Shown: positions 46,234 through 56,415, counted from the stretch's first letter. The stretch: 64,000 nucleotides of DNA from AP-15 sp963845735 (GCA_963845735.1 CAWJTR010000027.1:20775-84774), one strand, 5' to 3'. A program made the numbers and translations. Notes: generated by a model not told the origin, from the sequence alone.

Positions 46234-46250
46234 CACCAGCCTCGGAATCT
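46234..46250 (-). promoter_or_regulatory. Copy 12 of the 17-bp motif, minus strand (degenerate)
   Basis: Read on the minus strand it is GTAGATTCCGAGGCTGG. It is closest to copy 2, sharing TTCCGAGGCT. It lies 64 bases before the module B start, in the same orientation. Confidence 0.5.
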
Positions 46251-46379
46251 ACCTAGATCTAGTGGCTGTGCCATCTTCCGCTCGACAGGACTGTGGCGGC
46301 ATGGCCAGGGGAGCGGGTAAAACTACTAAGGGAGATGACAATGCCGGGCGATAGAGAGGAGGCTCTCCGGGAGCCAGCC

Positions 46380-47981
46380 TCAGCCGGCGGGCACATCGCG
46401 CAGCGGCCGCTCGGGCAGCAACAACAGCAGCACGAGGCCCAACCCGGCGATCATGGCGCCCGTCGCAAAGGTCGTGCCGATGGCCTGGCGATAAGCGGCG
46501 GCGACGAGGCCGTGGAGTTCTGGCGGCAGTGCCGCGACCCCGCCAGCGCCGCCGGCGACCGCCCGCCGTGCCGCGGCGGCGGCGCTTCCGGCTGCGGCCA
46601 GCGAGGCATCCACCCGTCCCGTCAACAGGCTGCCCGACAGCGCCACCCCGAACGCCCCGCCAAGCGAGCGGAAGAACGACACCGCCGAAGTCGCAACCCC
46701 GAGCATTTCAGGCGGGACCGCGTTCTGGATCGCGACGGTCAGGTTCGGCATGACGAGCCCGAGACCAACGCCAGTGGCGACGAGCGCTACCTCTATTGCC
46801 GGCAGCGGGGCCGCCTCGCGCGCCGCCGCGGCGATCGCGACAAAGCCCGCAATCGAGAGCGCGAGTCCGAGCACCGATAAGGCCTTGTACCGCCCAAGTG
46901 CCGAGACCAGGCGGCCGCCGATCACCGAGGCGGTGATCATGCCGGCCATCAGTGGCGCGGTCAGCAGCCCGGCATGCGATGGGCTCTTGCCCAGCACCAG
47001 CTGAAAGAAGGTCGGCAGGAAGACGAAGGCGCCAAACAGCGCTGTCGCGGTGACCGCGACCACCGCAATAGCAACGGCGAAGACCCGGTTGCTGAACAGC
47101 GGCAGCGGCAGGATCGGCTCGGCCGCGACGCGCTCGCGGGCCAGCAGCCGCATCAACAATACCGCTGCACCGAGCGCCAGCCCGACAATCGTCGGCGACG
47201 ACCACGCGGCGACCGTTCCGCCCCAGCTCAGCAGCAGCAACGATGCGGCCGTTGTCATGATCAGCAGCACCGCCCCCGGATAGTCGATCCGGTGGGCAAC
47301 CCGGGGCCTTTTCGAACGCGGCAAGGCTACCAGGATCAGGCTTAGCGCCACCGCGCCGACCGGCAGATTAACGTAGAAGATCCAGCGCCACGACAGCGCG
47401 TCGGTGATCACCCCGCCGAGCACCGGCCCGGTCACGCTGCACAGAGCGAAGACGCCAGAAAACAGGCCCTGATAGCGGCCGCGCTGGCGCGGCGTGACAA
47501 GATCGGCGATCGCCGTCTGTGCCAGCACCATCAGGCCGCCGGCGCCAAGGCCTTGCAGTCCGCGGAACAAGATCAAGCCTGTCATCGAGCGCGCGAGCCC
47601 GCACAGCGCCGAGCCGGCGATGAAAACCAAAATCGCTACGACAAAGAGCGGCCGCCGCCCGTGCATGTCGCTGAGCTTGCCGTAGAGCGGCGCGGTCGCA
47701 GTCGCGGTGAGCATGAAAGCCGTGATCACCCACGGCAGATGGGCGAGCCCGCCGAGCTCGCTGACGATCCGTGGCAGGGCGGTGCTGACAATGTTCTGGT
47801 CGAGCGAGGCCAGCGCCATGGTCGTCAGCAGCCCGGCAAGACTGAGGCGAAAAGCGTGGCGATCGTCGCGCCCGCCCGCCGCGGACGAAGTGGATCTGGA
47901 TATAGCCGTCGTGTCGCCGGCCGCGTTCCCACTCGGTCGACGCGGTTTGGGTAGTGCGGTTTTATGCGCGTGTGACGCCAT
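46380..47981 (-). CDS. MFS drug exporter, DHA2 family (14 TMS)
   Basis: A protein of 533 residues from ATG 47981. It has about 14 hydrophobic segments. Motif D1 is SLDQNIVSTALPRIVSELGG, motif A is YGKLSDMHGRRPLFVVAIL, and motif C is VTGPVLGGVITDALSWRWIF. It is a proton-driven multidrug exporter by family; the substrate is unknown. A longer frame upstream is only the overlap with traA. Its start lies 20 bases inside the end of the relaxase gene, so it may be cargo co-transcribed with the conjugation operon. The ORF is intact. Confidence 0.88.
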   Translation of the reverse strand: MASHAHKTALPKPRRPSGNAAGDTTAISRSTSSAAGGRDDRHAFRLSLAGLLTTMALASLDQNIVSTALPRIVSELGGLAHLPWVITAFMLTATATAPLYGKLSDMHGRRPLFVVAILVFIAGSALCGLARSMTGLILFRGLQGLGAGGLMVLAQTAIADLVTPRQRGRYQGLFSGVFALCSVTGPVLGGVITDALSWRWIFYVNLPVGAVALSLILVALPRSKRPRVAHRIDYPGAVLLIMTTAASLLLLSWGGTVAAWSSPTIVGLALGAAVLLMRLLARERVAAEPILPLPLFSNRVFAVAIAVVAVTATALFGAFVFLPTFFQLVLGKSPSHAGLLTAPLMAGMITASVIGGRLVSALGRYKALSVLGLALSIAGFVAIAAAAREAAPLPAIEVALVATGVGLGLVMPNLTVAIQNAVPPEMLGVATSAVSFFRSLGGAFGVALSGSLLTGRVDASLAAAGSAAAAARRAVAGGAGGVAALPPELHGLVAAAYRQAIGTTFATGAMIAGLGLVLLLLLPERPLRDVPAG

Positions 47982-50900
47982 GCCGTACGATCCGTCGCTG
48001 CACCTGAGGCAGCGTCTCGGTCGTCTGGTGCAGCATGTCGAGCGCACTGGCCTTCTGTGGCTGGCGGCTGAGATTTTCGCCGATTTGGCGCCACACATCG
48101 GACTCGCCGACTTCCGGTCTCTGCCCGATCATCGACCGACTGGCGAGATGTCGCCTCTCCGATGCTTCGTCGACGACGATCCATGTCGTGCGTTCGTGGC
48201 GGCTGGCGGCGGTGTAGGCTTTGAAGCCGTGGATCGCGTGCGATCCGGCCGGCAGGGCGTTGATGTGCTCGGTCGCGGTGCTACCTTGCGCCGTGTCGAC
48301 GGTCATCGCATACCCATAGGTCAGGCGGACGGGTGCATCCCGATTGGCTTGGATCTTATGCCACGCGACCAGCCCCTCAACGCCGGCATCGTTGCCGACG
48401 ATCATGCCCGTGTCTGTCAGCTCGCGGATTTCGACCACCTCCCCGTTGTTGGCAAGGACGGTCTTGCGGCCCGGGACACGCGCGTCATGCACGCGATCAT
48501 AGAGGCGCACGCGGTCGCCTACGGCGAGCGCCAGCCGGTACGTCTCACCGTTGCGGTCCGTCGCGTCCATGACTTTGGCATCGTCGTCGAGTTCGCCCGC
48601 CCGGCGCCGCTCGGCGCGAATGGCCGCCCCGATCTCGCGCGCGTCGGCATTGGTAGGCGTCGAGACAGTCAGTTTGAACTCGGGATCGGCACGGTTGGCC
48701 TCGATCCGCTCACGCCAGAGTTGGGCCACCCGTTGCACCGTCGCCTGCCGGCCGCCCGCGACCAATTCGGCGGTGCCGTCCTGCTGCTTCATTTCCAGGG
48801 CTTCGGCCGCACGGCCAGCGCGGAACAGGCTGGCGATCTCCCGCTCGCGCTCGGTCTTCTGCCGGATCGAGGTCAGGATCTGAGGAATGACATCGTCGCC
48901 AACCGCCTTGCGCAACAGCTCGATGACCGGGCCGGCCTCGATCGACTGGCATTGCTTGGGATCGCCGACCATGACGATCTGCATGCCGGTTCTCTGCTGC
49001 AACCGTAGCAGGTCGAGCATCTGCCGGGTGCCGATTAGCCCGACCTCGTCGACGACCACGACGCTGTTGCGGTCGACGGCATAACGCCCGGCCTCGACGC
49101 GTTTGAGGAAGGCCGCAACCGAGGCGCGCTCGGCGATGCCGGCCGACCGCAGATCGGCCGCCTGGCGCCAGGCCAGGGTGATGCCGAACACCTCGCGCCC
49201 GTCGGCTTTCCAGGCCTCCACCAGCGGGGCCAGGGCGGTGCTCTTGCCGGCGCCGGCGACGCCGATCGCGACACCCAGCCGGCCGCCGGTGGCGAGCTTG
49301 GTCATCATCGCCCGCTGGGCCTGCCATTGTTCGGCCGCGGGATCGATCGTCGGATTGCGCGCCAGGAAAGCATCTGCCGCACGGTCAATTTGTGCCGCCG
49401 GCAAAGCGCCCGACAAATCGAGCGAGGCGGTCTTGGCCAGCCGGATCACCTCGCGTTCCTGGTCGATATGCAGCGCCGTCGTGACGCTCCAGCGCTCCTT
49501 GCCGCGCAGGGAAGCCCCCCTGCCCCACAGCAGCGCCACCTGCTGGCCGTCCTGTAAAACTCCCCGCTCGCGGAAGCTTTTCAGCACAGCGTCAATGTCG
49601 TCGCCCGGCCGTTCGCCGATACCGGCAACGATCAATGCCCGTGCCGCGATCTCGCGCAATTCCTGGCCGTCCAACACGGCACGGCGGCTGAGCTCCCCTG
49701 CCAGCAATGGCAGGGCCGAGTGATAGGCAGCCTCGTGGCGCTGTTCCGGCGGCTGGCGCGGGCGTGATCTCGTCCGGCCGCAACACGCTGCGATGGCGAT
49801 AGGAAGCCGCCGCGGCTTGCTCGTGCCACACTACGAAATCGCTTTTCTGTTCCAGGCCCTCCGCCGTCTCTGTTTTTGCCTGCCGGGTTTCAGCCGCCCC
49901 AGCCTTCAACAAGGCAATCTTCTGGTCGGCGGTGATCGCATCCCAGTCGATACCCCTGCTCTGCCGCGAAATCGCGCGCCGCATCCTGCGCTTCGATCGT
50001 CCGCTTGCTGAACAATTCGCGCATCGAATGCGGGATATCGGCGAGCCGCGCCGCACCGGTGCGCTCATCGAGCACGGTCTCGATGCCGAGCTGGCGGGCC
50101 CGGGCCGCGACGTTGGCGTGGTAGACCGCACCCAGCTCCTTGACCCGCCCGGCCAGCCGGTCGAGATCGATGGCGCCGATATGCCCGCTGTCGGTCAGGA
50201 CGCTGTTGAACACCGTCACATGGGTGTGAAGCTGCGGGTCCGCCGTCTGCAATGGCACCTCGCGGATGTCCGTGTAGGCCCGACCTTGCTCTGTCCCGCC
50301 GCTCGATATCGACGGCCGGCCGCGCGGTGTAGTGCTGGAAGCTGATCCACCCGAGTTCGCCGGTCTCGACCCCCTCCCCGCCGCCCTGGCCCCGGCGAGC
50401 AACGCCGAGATGTGTCTCGGCATAGGCCATCGCGTCGGCAACGGCATGGCGGTGAATATCCAATAGGGCAGCCCGTTCCGCTTCGGTCGGCGCCAACGCC
50501 CAGGCGACCGACAACGATTTGTCGGCGGAAAACGTCATGTCGACAAAACCGACCGGCGGGCGCGTGGCGTGGATCTGGCGGCGGTAATCCGCCATATCGA
50601 TCAGCCGGCCATTTGCCAGACGGCCATTCTCCAGGTGTGGGATTTCGTCGGCGGTCGCCTCGCGATGCGCCGGCACGCCCAGCGCCGCCTTGAACCGCTT
50701 GCGCGCGCCCTCGACGATCGCCGCCGGCAGATGCCTTGCCGGCTTCCGTCTGCGGCATGCCTCCGTCGGCGCGCTTGCCGGCGAGCACGTTTCGGATCGC
50801 CTCCGCCGATGCCGGCTGCTTCGGATCGAGACCGAAGACCTCGGCGACGCTGCGGGTCGCGGTATGCTTTTTGCGCCCGACAATTGCGCTGCCGTCAAGT

Positions 50901-51211
50901 CGTGTCGCATTCAACAAATTCGCAATACCGGCTTGGGTCAGCGGCCGTTCGGGGTTGGCGATGCCGAGGCGCGCGGCCAAGGCCGGCGAGAGGTCGGGCC
51001 GCAACTCGGCGACGGTCCCGCCGGCGGCCAAATGGCCCTCCCTGATGGCGCCGCGCCAGAAATCCGCGGCGCGCTCTTCTCTCGCTTCGGCGCCGGTGTA
51101 ATATTCGGCAGCTCTCGTCTGTTCTGTCTTTAGCGTCCCGGCGAGATAGTATTCCGCCATCGCTTTGCCGGCTGAAGGCGTGGCACAGGCGCCGACCCGA
51201 TAGGTCATCAT
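47962..51211 (-). CDS. traA: Conjugative relaxase/helicase, MobF/TrwC-type TraA, about four frameshifts
   Basis: The N-terminal relaxase has Tyr candidates near AEYYLAG, PVGFVDMTFSADKSLSVAWA, and the three-His metal site in DPQLHTHVTVFN. A linker follows. The helicase part has Walker A GVAGAGKSTALAPL, Walker B SVVVVDEVGLIGTRQM, GDPKQCQSIE, and late motifs YAMTVDTAQGSTATEHI and YTAASRHERTTWIVV. The four breaks are near 50735, 50330, 49955 and 49725. All segments are in order, so only indels separate them. The protein nicks oriT and unwinds the transferred strand. It is the last conjugation gene of the operon. Confidence 0.75.
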
Positions 51212-51359
51212 GTGTCAGGCTCGTTTTTGCACTCCGTCAGGAGTGCCTTGGTCTGTGCCCCAAATCGCGCGTCTGCCACTACGCTCCGATGGGGGTTTCG
51301 CGGGACCGCTCTTGAGGTGCTTCACGGTACGGGTGCGGGCGAGCCACTGTCGTGCCAGG

Positions 51360-51551
51360 TCACGATGACCGCGGCTGCCTCGGCGGCCGTTTTTTCTCCG
51401 ACGGCTTTTCGCCCGCTTTGATCTGCTCGCCGGCCTGGCTTTGGTTGCGGCCTTCGATGATCGTGCGCTGCCAGAACTCGGCAGCCCGTTCCTCGCGGAT
51501 CTCGCGTGCGTGGTGAAGCTGAGCCCGTGCCCGCGAGACTTGATCTACCAT
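51360..51551 (-). CDS. Small protein between virD4 and traA
   Basis: A protein of 63 residues, soluble and basic: QVSRARAQLHHAREIREERA, AEFWQRTIIEGRNQSQAGEQ. Its ATG follows the virD4 stop by five bases. The segment REERAAEFWQRTIIEG resembles REERAADFWRGAIREG near the relaxase N-terminus (~residue 45). This hints at a shared binding element or an old partial duplication. No function is known. Confidence 0.5.
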   Translation of the reverse strand: MVDQVSRARAQLHHAREIREERAAEFWQRTIIEGRNQSQAGEQIKAGEKPSEKKRPPRQPRSS

Positions 51552-51556
51552 TACCG

Positions 51557-53413
51557 TTACTCCGCTGCTGGGGTCGCCGGGGTGGTGGCGAACCGATTAT
51601 TTGCGACTTTCGCAACCATATCCGGCCTTCTGAAATAGATCGCGCGGCCACAGCGGATCGGCAGACCGTTAGCCGGCACGATGATGATTTCGTCGTCGCG
51701 CAGATCCTGCTGCATCTCGGATGCCGCGATCAGCGACCGGCGGATCTCATGGACGTTGACGTTGATGCCGCGCGAGGTCGAACCGAAGTTCAGGCCGAAC
51801 GGCTTTTGCCGCCCTTGATTGTCGCCTTCGGACCAGGCCAGGACACCATGGGCGCCGAGCTGGTCGCTGAGATCCTTGCCGGCGCCGCCGGCACGTATCG
51901 CCGCATAGCCGACCCAGGCGGCGGCATCGATCCAGGCGCGGGTACCCTCGCGGCCCCAGGCCTCGGTCATCTGACCGACCGACTGAAACAGCAAATGCAA
52001 CGAGACGCCGTATTTGCGGCCGATGTCGCGCGCGGTTTCCAGGGTTTTCATCCGGCCGAGCCGCGCGGCCTCGTCGAGCAGGAACAACACCCGCCCCCGG
52101 GTCCAGCCATCGGCCATGTAAGCCGTATTTAAGAGGGCGCCTACCAGCACCCGGGCAATCGCCGGTGTCGTCTCGAGGGTGCGCAAGCTGATATTCAAAA
52201 ACACGGTAGTCCGGCCGATCAGCAGGGCGCGCGGATCGAAGTCGCCAACCGACACCATCTCGGCGTAAGCGCTGGTGAACAGCCATTCGATGCCCTTGGC
52301 GGCGTTCAGATAGACGCCGCTGAAGGTCTCCTCCGCCTTGCACTTCATCAAGGTGGCGGCGATGCGCCGCGCCATCCGGCTGCGGCTCGAGGCGCGGATG
52401 CCCGCCAACAGGGTCAGCATGTCATCTTCGGGAACCGCGATCCCGCGCGCGAGCGTCGCCAGGCTGATGTCGCCCGCTTCGAGATCGGACCATACCAGAT
52501 GCGCCAACAGACACGTCACCAGCGCGCGGCCCATCGGCGAGAAGAACGGGTCTTCGCCGCGGCCGGAACCGGCAGCCGCCGCTTCGTCGTAAATCCACGA
52601 TACGACGCTCCTGACGTGCAGTTCGGCTTCGGGGTGGGTGATGTCGATCCAGCCCAGCACGTTAAAGCCGGTGGCCGGTGGCAGGGTTTCGTCCTCGCTG
52701 GGGATGCCGATGTGCACGACCTGTTTACGTTGGCGCCGCAATGCGCCGTCGAGCATCGGCCCGAGCTCGATCGACGGGTCGAGAATTACGCTGCTACCGA
52801 TCCAGGCTAGGACCGTCGAGACCGCGGATGTCGTCTTGAAGCCGCCCGGCCCGGCGAAGATGAGGCTGTGCCCGCTGCCCTCAGTGCAGGGGTCGATCAA
52901 TAGCGGCGCCTTGCCGCCCATGCCCCATGTACGCTCGTCGCGGGGGCTGAACGGCATCCCGGCGACTTTGCGGTCCTGATCGACGCGATACGCCTCGCCG
53001 ACGACGATGCCGCCATAGAGCTTGTGCGGGCCTGGGAACAGCTTGCGGGCGTCAGCCATCGATCGCCATTGGGTATGGCCGTGGTTGTCGGTCACGCCCC
53101 GTTCGATCGCCCGCACAGCGCCGCCCGGCCGTGCTGTCAATCTGCGCCGGCCGCGGTAGCGTAAACGCCAAACCTGGAACAGACCGAGCAGCAGCATCGC
53201 CAGAAAGACCGTCGGCACCGCCGCGGCCAATACCAGCCAGAGGTTCACCCACCAGTTGGCCAGCCACCATTGCGTCGCATCCCACCAAGCGAGGGGCGTG
53301 AACGGCGTCCCGGTGCCCTTGCTCCATAGCGCCGAAGCCGAGACGAGCCACAAGCCCGCGGCCGAAATGGCCGCCAGGATCAAGGCGAGCGGCCGCAGCA
53401 TCACGCGAGGCAT
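51557..53413 (-). CDS. virD4: Type IV coupling protein VirD4/TraG
   Basis: An intact 618-residue protein. N-terminal membrane helices lie at ~5-25 and ~55-80. The ATPase core has Walker A AGPGGFKTTSAVSTVLAWIG and Walker B RVLFLLDEAARLGRMKTLE. FQSVGQMTEAWGREG and DDEIIIVPANGLPIRCGRAI are typical TraG segments. It links the relaxase-DNA complex to the mating channel. The GFKTT form of Walker A occurs in TraG relatives of alphaproteobacteria. It is followed by the small ORF and traA. Confidence 0.9.
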   Translation of the reverse strand: MPRVMLRPLALILAAISAAGLWLVSASALWSKGTGTPFTPLAWWDATQWWLANWWVNLWLVLAAAVPTVFLAMLLLGLFQVWRLRYRGRRRLTARPGGAVRAIERGVTDNHGHTQWRSMADARKLFPGPHKLYGGIVVGEAYRVDQDRKVAGMPFSPRDERTWGMGGKAPLLIDPCTEGSGHSLIFAGPGGFKTTSAVSTVLAWIGSSVILDPSIELGPMLDGALRRQRKQVVHIGIPSEDETLPPATGFNVLGWIDITHPEAELHVRSVVSWIYDEAAAAGSGRGEDPFFSPMGRALVTCLLAHLVWSDLEAGDISLATLARGIAVPEDDMLTLLAGIRASSRSRMARRIAATLMKCKAEETFSGVYLNAAKGIEWLFTSAYAEMVSVGDFDPRALLIGRTTVFLNISLRTLETTPAIARVLVGALLNTAYMADGWTRGRVLFLLDEAARLGRMKTLETARDIGRKYGVSLHLLFQSVGQMTEAWGREGTRAWIDAAAWVGYAAIRAGGAGKDLSDQLGAHGVLAWSEGDNQGRQKPFGLNFGSTSRGINVNVHEIRRSLIAASEMQQDLRDDEIIIVPANGLPIRCGRAIYFRRPDMVAKVANNRFATTPATPAAE

Positions 53414-53468
53414 GATCGATCCTTTCGGGGGAAGGCTGGATTCGATGCCGGGCCACCCGGCCGCCGTC

Positions 53469-54452
53469 CTATTGCACGGCTTCCGCGGCGCGGTAGTAGA
53501 CCGACGGCACCGAAAACCCGTGGGTGTCGCGGCGGCAGAACGCGACGATGTCGATCAAGTTGCGCAGGATCGCCAGTAGCTTGTCGTCGGGGATATTCCG
53601 GCCCGCCTCACTGGTCTTCGCCATCAATGCCAGCGGCGTGAACGGGTCGCCCTCCTCAGCGTGCCAGGTGGTCAAACCGCCGGGATGGCCGGCGGCCAGC
53701 AGTCGGAGGTAGGCGAAGGCTTCCGCACCACGCAATTCCTGCATCGCGACGCGATCGGGCCGCATCCGCAACGAGGCTTCGACCGTATTTTCGGCCGAGA
53801 CGTTCGCCGACCCGTAGAACATCGAGACGCGGTTGCGCAATGGCAGCGGGCCGAATTCGTCGGTGTCCTCGATCGTCACCAGTCTCTCGTCGCCCGGGAT
53901 CTCCTGCATCAGCCGCCGTAACAGTGAAGTCTTGCCTGATCCGGTGCTGCCGGTCGCCGCGATCGTCTTCTTCGCCTTGACCGCGAGCGCGAAGAAGGCG
54001 GGCCAGTCCGGCGCCTGGTAGAGGGCGAGCAGTTCCGTATCGGCGTCGCTGTGCTCGTCGGGCCGGTTTGCCGCTTGCCGCATCAGATCGCCAAAGTCAC
54101 GATCGCGCACCCTGTGCACCATCTTTGACGGGATGCGGATCGTGACCGAGATCGTCCCCGGGGCGGTCACCGGCGGCCGGCACAGGGTACACCGCTGGCC
54201 GTCGGGCAAGGTCGTCATGCAGATCGGGTGTACCGGATCGAATGGTTTCGACAATAGCGAGCCGGCCAAGAGGCCGATCGCATCCAGCCGCTGGAAGTCG
54301 AACGCCTCGACATTACGCCAGGACCACCCCCGGTGCTGCTCGATCCCGACCTCGCCCGGCCGCTGCACCACCACCTCGGTTGTCGCCGGATCGTCCAGCG
54401 CGTCCTGGAGCGGGGCCAGCAGGTGGCGCAGCGTGGTCTCGCCGTTTCTCAT
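53469..54452 (-). CDS. virB11: T4SS ATPase VirB11
   Basis: An intact protein of 327 residues. The N-terminal domain is RHLLAPLQDALDDPATTEVV. The RecA-like domain has Walker A AATGSTGSGKTSLLRRLMQE, Asp box RLVTIEDTDEFGPL, Walker B MRPDRVAMQELRGAEAFAYL and His box AAGHPGGLTTWHAEEGDPF. ATG 54452 overlaps the virB10 stop (ATGA), which decides the start against a longer frame upstream. It is the hexameric motor of pilus assembly and substrate transfer. Confidence 0.92.
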   Translation of the reverse strand: MRNGETTLRHLLAPLQDALDDPATTEVVVQRPGEVGIEQHRGWSWRNVEAFDFQRLDAIGLLAGSLLSKPFDPVHPICMTTLPDGQRCTLCRPPVTAPGTISVTIRIPSKMVHRVRDRDFGDLMRQAANRPDEHSDADTELLALYQAPDWPAFFALAVKAKKTIAATGSTGSGKTSLLRRLMQEIPGDERLVTIEDTDEFGPLPLRNRVSMFYGSANVSAENTVEASLRMRPDRVAMQELRGAEAFAYLRLLAAGHPGGLTTWHAEEGDPFTPLALMAKTSEAGRNIPDDKLLAILRNLIDIVAFCRRDTHGFSVPSVYYRAAEAVQ

Positions 54453-55480
54453 TGCCGCGCTGCTCGCAGTCTGTAGCTGTCGGAAAAGTCGATCGGTGTC
54501 GTCAGCCAGATTGCGATCGTCTCGCCCTGGTGCTTCGAAAAGGTCGGAGCGATGTTGATCTGCGCCTGCAGGATCTGCTCGGCGAGATTGTTGGCGCTGT
54601 CGGTCGAGATGTAGGTGTTGCCGCCCTTCGAGACGGCCGCCTGCACGATGCCGAGACCGCTCTCGGTCAGGCTTAGGATCACCGCCCCGCCAAAGCGCTC
54701 GAGGTAGTGATTGTCGACCGCCCCATCGAAGCCCGTGCGCCCGAGATCGTCCGCCATCGGGTTGCCGGCGAGCGGGACCCAGATGCCGTTGGGGGTGTGG
54801 GCGTAGGTCGAAACCGCGAGTAACCGGCTGCCGCCGTTTTTGCCCATCAACTCGTAGCGGCCGATGACTTGCGTCCCCGCCTCCATCAAGAGCACGCCCT
54901 TGGGGCTGTAGACCGGCCCCGGCAGATGGCACAGCAATGGCCCGGGCAGGTCGCTCTCGATCGCGGTATCGAGCACGCAGGGCAGCAGCCCCGGCATCAG
55001 CTGATAGGTGTCGTCGATCGCCGGCGACGCCTTGACGCCCGGCAGGCTCGACGCCTGGAACGCGAGCCCGGTCTGCGGCGGATCGGCGGGCATCGCCGTC
55101 GCCGGCTTCGGGCCGTCGGTATGCGGTACCACGTAGGACAGCATTGCCGGCCGAACCGGCGCCCCAGCCGCCCGCAGCTGTCCGCGAAGGGCTGGCATGA
55201 TCGGCGGTGCCGAGACCGGTGTGGGCGCCGGCGTGGTCGTTGCCGGCGATGACGCAGGCGCGTCGGCCTTTGCCGCCTGATACGGCACAACCACGCCGAT
55301 AAACGGCTCATCCCCCTTCTGCGCTTCCGGCGTGTGCTGCGGCTTGCCGCGGGTGAAGAGAAAGGCCAGCAGCACCACGACCCCGAGCGCGATCAGCAGC
55401 CATCTCCGCCGTCGCCAGATCGGCAGTGGCTCGGGCTCCTCGTCCTCCTCCCATGCGTCGTTGGCGCGAAACTCGCTCAT
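54449..55480 (-). CDS. virB10: T4SS core component VirB10
   Basis: An intact protein of 343 residues. A cytoplasmic start (FRANDAWEEDEEPEPLPIWR) is followed by one membrane helix (WLLIALGVVVLLAFLF) and a Pro/Ala-rich periplasmic linker (~60-110). The TrbI/VirB10 barrel has SPKGVLLMEAGTQVIGRYEL, GIWVPLAGNPMADDLGRTGF and QAQINIAPTFSKHQGETIAI. It bridges the inner and outer membrane. It overlaps virB9 and virB11 by 4 bases each. Confidence 0.9.
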   Translation of the reverse strand: MSEFRANDAWEEDEEPEPLPIWRRRRWLLIALGVVVLLAFLFTRGKPQHTPEAQKGDEPFIGVVVPYQAAKADAPASSPATTTPAPTPVSAPPIMPALRGQLRAAGAPVRPAMLSYVVPHTDGPKPATAMPADPPQTGLAFQASSLPGVKASPAIDDTYQLMPGLLPCVLDTAIESDLPGPLLCHLPGPVYSPKGVLLMEAGTQVIGRYELMGKNGGSRLLAVSTYAHTPNGIWVPLAGNPMADDLGRTGFDGAVDNHYLERFGGAVILSLTESGLGIVQAAVSKGGNTYISTDSANNLAEQILQAQINIAPTFSKHQGETIAIWLTTPIDFSDSYRLRAARQ

Positions 55481-56415
55481 CGGGCTTTCGCCTGCAGAAT
55501 GTCCCGCCGAACCGTCGGCGTCGTCGTCCCGGTGCCGGCGGGCTTACCGGCCGGGTCGTAAGCGGTGTTGATGATGTCGAGCACGTTCGGGCCGAGCCGC
55601 AGCCGGAAGTGCGGCGCGATCTCTTCGACCACAACAAAATCACCGGCACCATGCTGCCGGGCGAGCCGTTCGCTGCCGTCATCGCCGACGACATAGACCG
55701 CGGGTTTCTCGGACAGCCCCGGAAACCGCATCAAGGTCCATTGCCCGTTGTCCATCGGGCAACGGGGCTGGATCGGAGTCGGCCGCCGGCCCTTGGCCAA
55801 GTAGTGACATATGTCATCGGCGCCATTGAAGGCGTCGGTCCGCAATTGTTCCTCAGCCGCCGCCTGCGCGATCGTGCTGACGCTGTGCCGAGTGGCCCTC
55901 GTCCGAACAACACCCGCTTTCTGGGCCGCAGCCGGTGCTCCTGCCACCGCCGCACCGCTTTTGAAGATCAGGTTGAGCACAACGCCCGGCGCGTCCGCGG
56001 CGCCGTCGGCATCGGGATGAGCCAACAGCCGAAACGGATAGACCTTCTGCGCGCCCGCGGATGACATCGTGATCACCGTCATCGTGCTTTCTCCGGGCAT
56101 CACCGGCCACAAGGTCAGGTTGTTGCCGAGCGGCGTGTCCTTGATCTCCGACGGCGCCGCCCCCTGCCAGCCCGCATCCGCCAGCGCCCCATCCTTATTG
56201 GGTTTCCCGGTCTGCACGACGCGATAGACGCTCTCGCCCGGCGGGAAGGTGATCGTGGTCGGCTGGCCGATGACGCCGATGATCTCGGTGCGCAGCAATG
56301 GCGAGTACGGCACGACGCGGATCTGCGCGGCACTCTGCGTGGTGTCGGCCGCCGCGGCCTGGCCGAGCGCGGCAAACGAGACCGAGGCGAGCAGGATTGC
56401 CGAGGCGATACGCAT
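55477..56415 (-). CDS. virB9: T4SS core component VirB9
   Basis: A protein of 312 residues. The signal peptide is RIASAILLASVSFAALGQAA. The N-terminal part has IGVIGQPTTITFPPGESVYR, and the C-terminal beta-sandwich region has GADDICHYLAKGRRPTPIQP and PHFRLRLGPNVLDIINTAYD. AGAGGAGG-like SD (AGAGGAGG) upstream supports ATG 56415. It forms the outer-membrane ring with VirB7 and VirB10. The ORF is intact. Confidence 0.85.
   Translation of the reverse strand: MRIASAILLASVSFAALGQAAAADTTQSAAQIRVVPYSPLLRTEIIGVIGQPTTITFPPGESVYRVVQTGKPNKDGALADAGWQGAAPSEIKDTPLGNNLTLWPVMPGESTMTVITMSSAGAQKVYPFRLLAHPDADGAADAPGVVLNLIFKSGAAVAGAPAAAQKAGVVRTRATRHSVSTIAQAAAEEQLRTDAFNGADDICHYLAKGRRPTPIQPRCPMDNGQWTLMRFPGLSEKPAVYVVGDDGSERLARQHGAGDFVVVEEIAPHFRLRLGPNVLDIINTAYDPAGKPAGTGTTTPTVRRDILQAKAR

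Noticed and set aside
52900..52925. VirD4 Walker A lacking the usual GxxxSGKG form
   Set aside because: AGPGGFKTT-type loops occur in related TraG proteins, so this is not an oddity.
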